This document shows, piece by piece, positions 1-8,733 of a stretch of DNA of 64,000 nucleotides. This DNA comes from Limnephilus marmoratus. Lineage: Eukaryota; Arthropoda; Insecta; Trichoptera; Limnephilidae. The notes under the pieces are model-generated. The model saw nothing but the letters and a program-made list of their open reading frames with translations, was not told the DNA's origin and did no database searches. Within the stretch, counting starts at the first letter, position 1, and every line of letters begins with the position of its first letter. Where the stretch lies: contig OU862913.1 in assembly GCA_917880885.1 (NCBI GenBank), positions 43,619,460 to 43,683,459 of the forward strand, in the 5' to 3' direction. The position numbers and the translations under genes are program-made.

Positions 1-48
1 ATCACCAATTTGGGCATGTTGTGCAAATTTCAAAACACATTTCGAGCA

Positions 49-112
49 AAGGTTCAATTCTGTATGGTGGTCGTACACCAGGGCGATACTGGTTGTATCT
101 TGTACTTTGGAT
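49..112 (-). mobile_element. SINE A fragment
   Basis: This short piece matches the body of the SINE A family, which is present in about 20 copies in the window. The diagnostic segment is the one around 'ACACCAGGGCGATACTG', read on the minus strand of the element. No tRNA head or 3' end is left. Confidence 0.7.
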
Positions 113-387
113 GTAAATAGTTATTTCTTGTAGAATTTTTAATAATCTGTGCCTAAAAGTACTACCAAGAAAGCAAATTAGAAAGAATGATATATTGATG
201 TTTTATTTGGGAGAGTTACAATGACAAATGACACAGATATGTACATTATTCTACATCAACTACAGTACAAATAAATTCATATTTAACTTATAATACTCGA
301 GTGGATAATTATTATTGACAAAAAAATATTCTAAACAAATCTTAGCCAGACTAAAGTACATCAGTGGGGTCAAACAGTTCCGCGTAA
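113..387. other. AT-rich sequence, no recognisable feature
   Basis: No coding potential or repeat family was recognised. The end of this stretch is the left TAA flank of the following MITE. Confidence 0.5.
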
Positions 388-721
388 GGCGGCCCCTAGA
401 CGCTACAATAACATTGTACAATATATTTTATTGTTCAATAAGATTGAACGGAGCTTAGAATCCAAACAATCAATTATATTGCACAATATAACAATCAATT
501 ATATTGCACAATAAAAGAACTGCTCAATGTTTTCAAAATTGAAAAAATATTGTGCAATACTGACTCTGCACGATGCGATTGAAAAATATGGTGCAATAAA
601 AATTAAACTAGCTCAAACTTTTGTTCAATCATTGAGCAATCTTCAATATTAACCCTAAACGGTCAATAATATTGCACAATTCGTAATATTGAGCAATATA
701 ATTGATCATCTAGGGGCCGCC
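388..721. mobile_element. MITE, PIF/Harbinger-like (3-bp TAA duplication)
   Basis: Terminal inverted repeats begin GGCGGCCCCTAGA at 388 and end TCTAGGGGCCGCC at 721. TAA flanks both sides (385-387 and 722-724), the 3-bp target duplication typical of Harbinger-type elements. The 334-bp interior is AT-rich and repeats a palindromic ATTGCACAAT-type motif. There is no transposase, so it is non-autonomous. The superfamily is inferred from duplication length and the GG start only. Confidence 0.7.
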
Positions 722-726
722 TAAGG

Positions 727-872
727 GGGCATAGATTAATTACGTGAGCTCAAAATGGGGGGATCCAGGAAAATCTCACCTTACTTGAAAAAAATATATT
801 GTGGCCCAAATTTATCTCACCAGGGGGGGGGGTCTAGATTGGTAGAAAAACTGCTCACGTAATTAATATAAA
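727..872. mobile_element. small palindromic MITE with C/G-run core
   Basis: The ends are inverted copies built on TTAATTACGTGAGC and GCTCACGTAATTAA. The interior contains G runs. The same sequence in reverse orientation is found at about 51645-51785, which shows that it is a dispersed element and not a local palindrome. Confidence 0.6.
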
Positions 873-1059
873 TGCGTTTTATCTCTCTGCTATTATAAAT
901 GTTATTTAAAAGCAAAAACTTTTTCTGTTAGTACAGATTCATATGTTCTTTAAAGAAATTTCGCCCCTTTTCAGATATCCATTTTTGGACACTGGTTGCA
1001 AAATAAGTAATTGTTCTAGATCTTAATGAGTCAATATTTAGTGCGTTCAATGATTATTG

Positions 1060-1860
1060 TTTCTTTTTTTTACATTAACTCCACACAGGAGGCCTTGAGG
1101 AAAATAATTTCCCTCAGGGCCTATGTCATCTGGGATGCTGTATGGAGGGTCTTTTTGAGGAGAGGAAGGAATGAACAAGGAATGAAGGTCTTGAAGAGAC
1201 CCATGTTGTAGGAAGGAGGAAACACAGTGGCCGGCAAATCATTCCACAGCCGAGCTGTTGAAGAAGACTCCAGATACTAATATCTACAGCCTGTATGTCT
1301 GACGAATATCTACAGCTCATATGTTGAACTAATATCTACGAACTTCAGAGTGTTGACTAATATCTACAGAGCTTAGGTTGAACTAATATTTACAGAGCGT
1401 AGGTTGGACTAATCAGCTAAATGTGTCCAATAGTCCGATATTAAGATTTTTACATACATACTTACATAAATTAAGTTTTTTAAACTGCATTCGCAATATT
1501 ACGTTATTCCAATATGCTATACATAATTGCAAATCCAACCTCTGCCAGTGCTGTAGATATTCGTCAACGCTTTGGTTCTCATAGATATTAGTTCGATTTT
1601 TTCAGGTTTTGGAATTCCTGTACATATTAGTAGACGCCTCCGTTGAAGAACTGTTGAAGCTGCCGAGAAACGACCAGTTCTCATGTGACAAATGTCAACC
1701 GTGTACAAAGGTTGGGTAAGCGTTTGGCGTATTTCTCGACTATGCACCGGTGCCGAAGGGATCAATGACGCTAGTTCCTCGGAGCATCTTCCATTGTAAT
1801 ACCGGTAGAACAAGGATAGCATTTCCACCCGACGCTTGTGTCCTAAAGATTGCAATCCGT
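1060..1860 (-). mobile_element. decayed LINE 3' end, interrupted
   Basis: On the minus strand, 1640-1860 and about 1060-1262 match the last 240 bp of coding sequence and the 3' tail of the LINE at 6906-8317. The peptide MLSLFYRYYNGRCSEELASL is visible, followed later by the hairpin tail. The two parts are separated by about 380 bp (1263-1640) of other sequence with a repeated ACTAATATCTACAG motif, probably a secondary insertion. The frame is broken. Confidence 0.75.
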
Positions 1861-2174
1861 CTGTTAAAACCCATTACCTCCATGACGATGTCTATAGGCA
1901 TCAAAAAAATTGATGAAAAGTACGATTTTTTTCACTGTGACTAAAGCTAAATCCCATCACGTTGTTATGCACCATTTACGGATTGGTATGTTAGCTTTCA
2001 ATAATTAATATAATTAAATACATTTTATTAATTATTCTATTCTTGTTTGCTTTTCTGTACTCGAATCTATGACTAGTGGATATATTTCGGATAAGTTAGC
2101 TGGGTTTTCTACCTATTGCGAGTTTTTATTTGTTTGTTTAAATACATGTTATCCTATGGATAACTCTATTAGTA
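1861..2174. other. AT-rich sequence, nothing recognised
   Basis: I see no gene or named repeat here. Confidence 0.4.
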
Positions 2175-3185
2175 GCTTGTTTATACGTGGAATAAAATAC
2201 CTTGATATCGATTGTGCCTCTGTGTGTAACCGCAGTCAATGAACTTTAAAAATTTTACTTTGATTTTAAGTATTATTTTCAAACTTGGGAATAAATACAA
2301 AATGTGCGTTTAGTAACCTACCTATAATATAATATTTGAAATTGGAATTACCATATCTCGTGATTTTTCACGGGTCTGCGGTAGGTATCAAAATACTAAT
2401 TTCGGTTGTGCCTCCGTCTGTTACTCCAGTTCAATGAACTCTAGAACTTTTGCTTTGAATTTAAGTATTATTTTCAAAATTGGAACTGATTGTGGTAAAA
2501 TTCATACATGTAATTAAGTAAGTAGATACCTACCTATATCATAATATTTAAAATTGGAATTGTAATACCACGTGATTTTCGTGGGTCTGCATTAGATATT
2601 AATGGTGCAAGCGAATGTGCCTCCGTCTGTAACAGTGACAATGAAAATTGGAACTGATTATGGGTAAAATGCAAACTTGCGATCAAGTAGTTACCTACCT
2701 ATAGAGTAATATTTAATACGGGGATTATAACATCCCATGTTTTTAGCGCTTTTTGCGCCATGTATTGAATATACTAATTTCGGTTGTGCCTCTGTCTGTA
2801 CCTCCGGTTCAATGAACTCTAGAACTTTTGCTTTGAATCAAAGTTTCATTATCAAAATTGGAACTGATTGTAAAATTAAAAATTATAATTTTAATACCCC
2901 GTGATTTTTCACGGGAATGCTTTAGGTAGTAAAAAGATTAATTTCGAATATGCCTCTTTTTGTAACAGTGGTTCAACGAACTAAAAAAAAATCCTTTCAT
3001 TTTCAAAGTTGGAACTGATTGTGGAAAAATTCAAACATGCGCTTAAGTGGATACCTACCTTTTACATATTTTATGTGTTTAAAATTGCAATTATAATATC
3101 CCGTGATTTTTCATGGGTCTGCGGTGAGTATTAAAAACACTATTTTCGAATTTGTATCCGGCTTTAACTGCGGTTAAATGAACAC
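2175..3185. repeat. degenerate tandem satellite, about 190-bp unit, about five copies
   Basis: A unit recurs head to tail. It contains a GTGATTTTTCAC palindrome, then 'TAATTTCGGTTGTGCCTC', then 'AACTCTAGAACTTTTGCT', then 'AATTGGAACTGATTGTGG', then a GTAGGTACCTACC-type stretch. Copies differ by substitutions and small deletions. Single related units recur at about 4005-4195, 12790-13070, 18090-18170, 24500-24800, 31990-32250, 36490-36550 and (inverted) 59720-59885. Confidence 0.7.
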
Positions 3186-3187
3186 TA

Positions 3188-3998
3188 TAACTTCCGGCCG
3201 GCGTAGTCCAGCGGTAAGGCTCTTGACTCGCACACCGCAAGACGCGGGATCGAATCCCGGCGTGGCAAATACTCGTAAAATGAATTTAATTAATTTGCGT
3301 TATTTCACAATTTATTCATTTAAAATAATACATAGTACTATCTTTTGCCCACGGCTTCGCTCGCATAGTATTAGGGGGGTACCCAGAGCGCCTCCTCTAC
3401 CTTCCCTATTCCTAGTAACCTCCCCCCCCCCCCTCCACCCCACCACAACCCACTCCCTCTCCCTTAAATTCCCCCTTCCCCCCATGCAATCCCCCTCCCC
3501 TAATAACCCCTACCCCCTCCCCACACCTATCTCCGCCCTCACTTATACCCTATCACCCCTCCCCCCCTAACCACCCCCTTCACCACCCCTCCATAACCGT
3601 TACATTCGTTTTTCAAACAGTTCGCGTGCCACCTATTGTTAGTTTTGTATTATTCTGATGTCTGAGCTATATTGTTAAGTTTCATTAAAATCCAGTAAGT
3701 AGTTTTTGCGTGAAAGAGTAAAAACATACTTCCATACAAACATTCGCCTTTATAATATTATAAGTAGGAAGTAGGATTCCAGAATGGAAGATACTCTCAG
3801 TATCGCCCTGGTGTAAGACCGTCATTCAGAATTGAAACGTTGCTTGAAATGGTATTAGCCGTGCTTGGTGACCAGATCTGAATAGCCAGGTACTTCCCCA
3901 CCTTCAGCCACACAACATACCCCAATTGGGGATGCTATAGTCTCACTGGCTTCCGACGTGAGCAGTTGGGACTCTTGTGCGGTAAACATATAAAAAAA
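3188..3998 (+). mobile_element. SINE A, tRNA-headed, with a nested insertion
   Basis: The tRNA-like head (about 3193-3272) has an A-box-like 'TAGTCCAGCGG' and a B-box-like 'GGATCGAATCCC'. The SINE body resumes at about 3778 ('AGATACTCTCAGTATCGCCC') and ends near 3998 with 'TTGGGACTCTTGTGCGGTA'. Between them lies about 430 bp of another element (3341-3770) that begins near 'TTTGCCCACGGCTTCGCTCG' and contains a long C-rich tract. That motif is common at the ends of insect transposons, but I cannot assign the family. Confidence 0.75.
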
Positions 3999-4004
3999 TT
4001 TAAA

Positions 4005-4195
4005 ACTTTTTCACCGTGTCTAAGTTACATTTTCAAAATTGAAACTGATGGTCGAAAAATTCAATCACGCGATCAAGTGGGTATACCTGTAAATTTAAAA
4101 TTTGAATTATAATATCCTGTGATTTTTCAGGGAATGCGTTAGTTCAAAAGAAAATTATTTTCAAAATTGAAACTGATTTATCGGAAATTTAAACT
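4005..4195. repeat. single diverged unit of the 190-bp satellite
   Basis: It contains the satellite's 'ATTGAAACTGAT' and 'GTGATTTTTCA' landmarks in the same order as the 2175-3185 array. Confidence 0.5.
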
Positions 4196-5248
4196 ATATA
4201 TGCTGTATTATATGTGCGCACGTTTCGGAGGCCGGCAGCAGTTTAATCAAAAAATCCAACAAACATTTTCAGTCTTGTTGTTATTTCGTTTGGAAAGGAG
4301 TGCAAAAAAACAAATAATGTTTTCAATGTCGTCACCGCATCGATTTCCTGTTATTGTTATTGCTTGACAGAAATGAATTGAAAAACAGCTTATTGCTATG
4401 GCCGCGTGCAAAACCGCTTATTCCGTGCACAAATTTGCACTTCGCAACGGAAGAACGTTAACCCTTTCGATGCCGAGTGTTTTTTTTTTAATTTTATCAT
4501 TCCTATTTATAAACTATCATTGATTTAATATTGTCATTTGTAATGTCTGGAAAAAATATTAGATCCATTAAAAGACGGTTTTTTTCGATCACAAATGACA
4601 AGTTTTTTTAAAGTCAGTATCGTAAAATATTAGCGATTCCTGCATAAGATTATGACTGGAAATAAGTAGAGAATAGATTTAATTTTCTTGTTTTTTATTT
4701 ATTTTTTTATTTGGATAATTTATTGAAGATGGTATATTAACTTATGTGCATGGCTACTTATCTATTATTTTATAGAAACCGTTGCGTGGACAGTTGCGTG
4801 GTTGAAATAAATTCCCACCTCCCGACTCTAGATTTAAATATTATGAATTTTTCTCTTTCCACACTTTCATGCTTCTCTAATATATTTTTCTAATTTACAC
4901 CCTTAATGTGTGCTGTATTGTATTTTTATATATTTTTGTATTGATTTAATTTTAGTCATGACGCCACGTTTTGCAAGCCTTTTTATAATAACTCTATTGC
5001 GTATGTGTACACAGCACATGAAAATGTGTTATTATGTAATTAAAGTTTAATTTAAATGAAAAGGAACCCAATACCGATCCTTGAAGAACACTTGCGTGTT
5101 TTCCATTGGTTCCGATAATGACTACACAAGTTTTTACACATTTTCTTCCTAGGAGGTATCCTCTTAAATAATAAATTAAGAGCGAAGCCTTCTGAAAGAC
5201 CAATGGTTTCAATGGACCGAGAGTGCTGAAATAGTGAACTGTTTTTCA
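4196..5248. other. AT-rich intergenic sequence, nothing recognised
   Basis: There are short open frames only, with no homology that I recognise. Confidence 0.4.
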
Positions 5249-5249
5249 T

Positions 5250-5430
5250 ATTTTCGTCATTTGAGTTATTTGTTTTTGGGGTGTTACGCCGTGTTGCGCT
5301 ACCTCCTTCTTTGAGGATCATCATCAGGGTCCTGATGATGGATACTGCAACGCTGTCCGAAACGTTGGCTAAAGAAGGAGGAAGCGCAATACGGCAAAAC
5401 ACACCAAAAACAAATCACGAAAATACTTTT
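5250..5430. mobile_element. Penelope-like terminal-repeat remnant, inverted pair
   Basis: Two inverted arms ('GCGCTACCTCCTTCTTT' against 'AAAGAAGGAGGAAGCGC') face each other with almost no interior. The right arm has CTGATGA at 5332, a GGA/TCC-closed stem and GAAAC at 5359, the core order of a hammerhead ribozyme as found in terminal repeats of Penelope-like elements. A related copy lies at about 18803-18965. Family assignment is by this core and by analogy with 52597-53708. Confidence 0.5.
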
Positions 5431-5649
5431 GGCCGTGAAAATCTTAAAACGTTTCTCTTTTTCATATATTTACTTTCACAAGAATCCCAACTATGTTTAG
5501 GGCCTTTTCACAAAAGTTATTATTCCGTAAAATCTGAAAATACAATCTAAATTTTTTTTTACTGTTCCGAAATTCTATTTTAACGGTTATTATTTCCGGT
5601 ACTTGCTTGTTTTGTGAAATGCGGTAGTGTTTGTAAGGCGATTTACGCC

Positions 5650-5707
5650 TTCCAATCCCTAACGCGGCTCAGTCGCTAGAGTGACTCAACCACGTTAGGG
5701 ATTGGAA
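5650..5707. other. strong hairpin, 18-bp stem with one mismatch
   Basis: Arms 5650-5667 and 5690-5707 (TTCCAATCCCTAACGCGG against CCACGTTAGGGATTGGAA) pair with a single mismatch around a 22-nt loop. The loop contains an inner AGTC/GACT pairing. The function is unknown. It could be a small foldback repeat or a structured RNA. Confidence 0.6.
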
Positions 5708-5787
5708 ATTCGCTTTCAGGACTCCACTGTGGACTGCTAGCTTCGCTTCTTTTGACAGTTTTTTATTAGCGCCAACGGAGTTGCACG

Positions 5788-6005
5788 TTCCAGAGTGGAA
5801 GATACTCTCAGTATCGCCCTGGTGTGAGACCACCATTCAGAATTGAAACGTTGCTTGAAATGGCGTTAGCCGTGTTGGCTGACTAAGTCTCTGAATAGCC
5901 AGGTACTTCCTCACCTCCCTCTTCCCCATCTCCTTCCCAACCCCATTACCTTCAGCTCCAGATGGGAGCAGTTGGGACTCTTAAGCGGTATGCATGTAAA
6001 AAAAA
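5788..6005 (+). mobile_element. SINE A body, head missing
   Basis: The sequence runs from 'TTCCAGAGTGGAAGATACTC' to the terminal 'TTGGGACTCTTAAGCGGT' and an A-rich tail at about 6000. The tRNA head is absent. Confidence 0.75.
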
Positions 6006-6160
6006 GAAAAACGGCATTCAGTCCACCATTAATGAAGTTACCTGCATTCAACCTTCTTTCAATATCTCTATCAGCATTCCCATCTTTCGTAAACATACTA
6101 CCCAGATATACAAACTCATCCACCTGCTCCAAGTATTCATCATTCAGTAATATATAATTA
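6006..6160 (-). pseudogene. LINE reverse transcriptase C-terminal fragment
   Basis: The minus-strand frame reads VDEFVYLGSMFTKDG followed by DIERRLNAGN. This is the conserved 'YLGS..T.DG....DI..R...G' segment downstream of the reverse transcriptase fingers/palm in several LINE clades. It abuts the A-rich tail of the neighbouring SINE. Only about 45 residues survive. Confidence 0.65.
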
Positions 6161-6565
6161 ATTCAATAATAGTTAAGGAATGGGTTTTTGAAACTTTGCG
6201 CTGCATTAACTATAACCTACATATTCAATGGATAAGGTCGTGGAATTGAGTCACTAAAATTCTAAACGTTTTTTCCATCTGGAATTTCCTTTGATTTTGT
6301 AAATCTTTATAATGTTTGCTTTAATAAAGTTTATTCGGCTTCCAGATACAAGTTCTTCTTGGTCAAGTGTAACAATTGTTCAGTAAGTAGTCGAATACTA
6401 CTATTATTCATAATTCTTTTATGCTGTTTATAAAATATTGCATGTTGTACTGCGGCTGTTTTAAAAATTCGGTTTGGCATATCATTCCTTCGCCTTCGGT
6501 TTATATTTTCCTTTTATTAAAGATCATCATTAATCGACAAAAAATGTCATCCATTTTTTTTTAAA
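6161..6565. other. AT-rich sequence, nothing recognised
   Basis: No feature was identified. Confidence 0.4.
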
Positions 6566-6905
6566 CGAATAACGCACAAGAGTCCCAAATGCTCCCGTCT
6601 GGAGCGAGTGAAGCTATGGCATCCCTAATTATGGTATGTTGTGAGGCTAAAGGTAGTGAGGATGGAAAGGAGATAGGGAAGAGGAAGTTGGGGAAGTACC
6701 TGGCTATTCAGATCTGGTTACCAAACACGGCTAAAGCCATTTCAAGTAACGTTTCAATTCTGAATGGTGGTCTTACACCAGATACTGAGAGTATATTCCA
6801 TTCTGGAACGTGCCGCAAATATACTATATATTATTTTTAATGAGTAAATTGCGAATAACACAAATTATTCACATACAATTAATTTGCCACTCCGGGATTC
6901 AATCC

Positions 6906-8249
6906 AACCCGGCCAACTACCGCCCCATAGCGATCACATCAGTTCTGTCTAAGGTGATGGAACGTGTGATCAACGACAAACTGCTCACATACCTCGAGAA
7001 GAACAAAATTATTAACGACCGTCAATACGGATTCCGGCGGAACCGCTCGTGCGGTGATCTTCTCGCGTGTGTGACGCATGTTTGGGGGCGATGCCTGGAA
7101 CGTTTCGGTGAGACCCAAACGGTTGCACTGGACATCTCCAAGGCCTTTGACCGGGTTTGGCACCTAGGACTTGTCAACAAACTGCATTCTTACGGACTTC
7201 CCGCATCCTTGTGTACGTGGATTGCCGACTTCTTGAGGGAGAGGTCGATTCAGACGGTAGTCGATGGTTTTACCTCTTCCTCACACTCGATAAATGCTGG
7301 CGTCCCGCAGGGATCGGTTCTGTCTCCGACTTTGTTTTTGTTGCACATCAACGACCTTTTGTCATGTGCACCAATTCATTGTTACGCGGATGACAGTACA
7401 GTTCATGATAGCTTTTTGTTTGACAAGCCCCCAAAGGGCTCACAAACTCCAACAGCTCGTAAGGCTTTGAAGCAAAGAATGGACGGTTACCTCGAGAGTG
7501 TTTTCTCTTGGGGTAAAAATAATCTCGTTGAATTTAATGTTTCAAAGACCCAATCTTGTCTGATAACGTCTAAAAGGGATCGAAATGAAAATCTAGTCTC
7601 TTTCAACGGAAGCAATCTTCCGAACAGGCCCTCCATTGATATGCTTGGTGTAACCCTAAGTGACCAGCTCAGGTATGGGGGCTCCATCGAAGCCAGAGTA
7701 AAGTTAGCCTCCCAAAAACTGGGCGTACTGTACAGGGCCCGCAGATACTTTAATAGTACACAACTGCTAACCCTGTACAAATCGCAAGTGCGCCCCACGG
7801 TTGAATTTGGCAGCCACCTCTGGTCTGGAGCTCCAAAATACCTGAAAAATACCCTCGACTCTGTGCAGAAACGGGCGGTCCGTTTGATAGATTCTCCCAT
7901 CTTAACAGACGGATTGCAATCTTTAGAGCACAGGCATCGGGTGGGAATGCTATCCTTGTTCTACCGGTATTACAATGGAAGATGCTCCGAGGAACTAGCA
8001 TCATTGATCCCTTCGGCACCGGTGCATAGTCGGGAAACACGCCAAACGCGTGCCCAACATTTGTACACAGTTGACATTTGTCACATGAGAACGGGTCGTT
8101 TCTTCGACTCGTTCTTGTGTTCAACAGCTCGGCTGTGGAATGATTTGCCGGCCTCTGTGTTTCCTCCTTCCTACAACATGGGTCTCTTCAAGACCAATGT
8201 TCATTCCTTCCTCTCCTCAAAAAGACCCTCCACACAGCATCCTAGATGA
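6906..8249 (+). CDS. LINE reverse transcriptase, C-terminal 447 codons (5' truncated)
   Basis: RNA-directed DNA polymerase of a non-LTR retrotransposon. The frame is open from the 5' truncation point to a TGA at 8247-8249. Motifs in order: NYRPIAITSVLSK, then QYGFRRNRSC, then LDISKAFDRVWH (first catalytic Asp region), then AGVPQGSVLSPTLF, then the catalytic CYADDS box (7380-7397), and a C-terminal part with YKSQVRPTVEFGSHLWSG. The endonuclease and ORF1 are missing. The frame happens to extend upstream into SINE sequence to an ATG at 6810, but residues before Asn at 6906 are not LINE protein. The motif set fits the Jockey/CR1-like group; the exact clade is not settled. It cannot retrotranspose alone but is young enough to have no stop codons. 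Confidence 0.88.
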   Translation, partial: NPANYRPIAITSVLSKVMERVINDKLLTYLEKNKIINDRQYGFRRNRSCGDLLACVTHVWGRCLERFGETQTVALDISKAFDRVWHLGLVNKLHSYGLPASLCTWIADFLRERSIQTVVDGFTSSSHSINAGVPQGSVLSPTLFLLHINDLLSCAPIHCYADDSTVHDSFLFDKPPKGSQTPTARKALKQRMDGYLESVFSWGKNNLVEFNVSKTQSCLITSKRDRNENLVSFNGSNLPNRPSIDMLGVTLSDQLRYGGSIEARVKLASQKLGVLYRARRYFNSTQLLTLYKSQVRPTVEFGSHLWSGAPKYLKNTLDSVQKRAVRLIDSPILTDGLQSLEHRHRVGMLSLFYRYYNGRCSEELASLIPSAPVHSRETRQTRAQHLYTVDICHMRTGRFFDSFLCSTARLWNDLPASVFPPSYNMGLFKTNVHSFLSSKRPSTQHPR

Positions 8250-8296
8250 CATAGACCCTGAGGGAAATTATTTTCCTCAGGGCCTCCTGTGTGGAG
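8228..8296 (+). other. 3' hairpin of the LINE (shared with SINE B)
   Basis: The outer stem CTCCACACAG (8228-8237) pairs with CTGTGTGGAG (8287-8296). The inner stem CCCTGAGG (8256-8263) pairs with CCTCAGGG (8275-8282). The stop codon lies between the outer and inner 5' strands. In LINEs with stringent 3' recognition such hairpins bind the reverse transcriptase. That role is inferred here from its conservation in every LINE and SINE B copy. Confidence 0.75.
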
Positions 8297-8376
8297 TTAA
8301 TGTAAAAAAAAAAAAAAAAAATCCCGCGACCTTCGGATTGTGCGAGTCGAGCTGATTCGGATTCGTTGTGCCGGCC

Positions 8377-8666
8377 GTCCATGCAGCATCCCCAAAGATG
8401 GCAGGTCTTTAAGAAAATTCTTTCCCTAAAAGCTTGCTTTTTGCAAAAAATAACTGTCATCCAGAGGGTTAGGAGAGTTATTCACAAATAATTTACACAC
8501 GACAAACAAAAATTGTTATCTTTTGTGTGTCTCCGAGTGCAAAAATACTGATTTAAATATGAAAGCTAACCTCATTGAATCACAGTTCGACTTCAACTCT
8601 TGGAGTGGTATCTACTAACAAGAGACTTGTGTAAAATAAATTCAGTGTTACAAAAGTATTTTCAAA
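8377..8666 (+). promoter_or_regulatory. upstream region of the protease-homolog gene
   Basis: The first part (to about 8440) looks like a decayed SINE B/LINE tail ('GCAGCATCCCCAAAGATG'). From 8460 on it is unique. No TATA box was convincing. A TCAGT at 8642-8646 matches the arthropod initiator consensus but would leave a 5' leader of only about 20 nt. The true start site cannot be fixed from sequence alone. Confidence 0.3.
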
Positions 8667-8733
8667 ATGCGGTATTTCCTAGAAATTGTGTTCATGGTTT
8701 TTACGGCAACTTTCGTGGGAGCCCAGAGGGAAG
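8667..8733 (+). CDS. SPH exon 1: signal peptide
   Basis: ATG at 8667 opens MRYFLEIVFMVFTATFVGAQ followed by RE. This is a short basic start, a hydrophobic core and an A-Q cleavage-like end. The donor is AAG|GTAAGAA at 8733/8734, phase 1. Every CLIP first-half exon starts in phase 1, and exon 2 continues G|GA to give Gly. The next exon is 32 kb away. Confidence 0.8.

Larger units (their letters stand above)
6906..8317 (+). mobile_element. non-LTR retrotransposon (LINE), 5'-truncated, with poly(A)
   Basis: It contains the 3' part of a LINE reverse transcriptase frame, a short 3' untranslated region folded as a two-tier hairpin, and an A run at 8305-8321. The truncated 5' end and poly(A) are the signature of target-primed reverse transcription. 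Decayed relatives lie at 1060-1860 (minus), 36575-37195 (plus) and 40460-40790 (plus). Its last roughly 100 bp are shared with the SINE B family. Confidence 0.85.
6566..8376 (-). mobile_element. SINE A (minus strand), split by a LINE insertion
   Basis: The SINE 3' end lies at about 6566 ('CGCACAAGAGTCCCAA') and the body continues to about 6840. The tRNA-head sequence 'CACTCCGGGATTCAATCC' is cut at 6905. The rest of the head ('ATCCCGCGACCTTCGGA') reappears at 8326 after the LINE's poly(A). A short shared ATCC at both edges fits a target-site duplication. The LINE therefore landed inside the B-box region of an existing SINE. Confidence 0.75.

Noticed and set aside
3178..3570. Open frame of 130 codons
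   Set aside because: It starts in a SINE tRNA head and runs through a C-rich nested repeat. No protein signature.
5052..5550. Overlapping short frames with matching RRVALPPSL / RIALPPSL peptides on both strands
   Set aside because: The matching peptides arise because the sequence is an inverted repeat of a Penelope-like terminus, not because of two related proteins.
8642..8646. Initiator TCAGT as the SPH transcription start
   Set aside because: A five-base match is too common in AT-rich DNA. Not enough to call a promoter, so it is only mentioned in the upstream-region entry.
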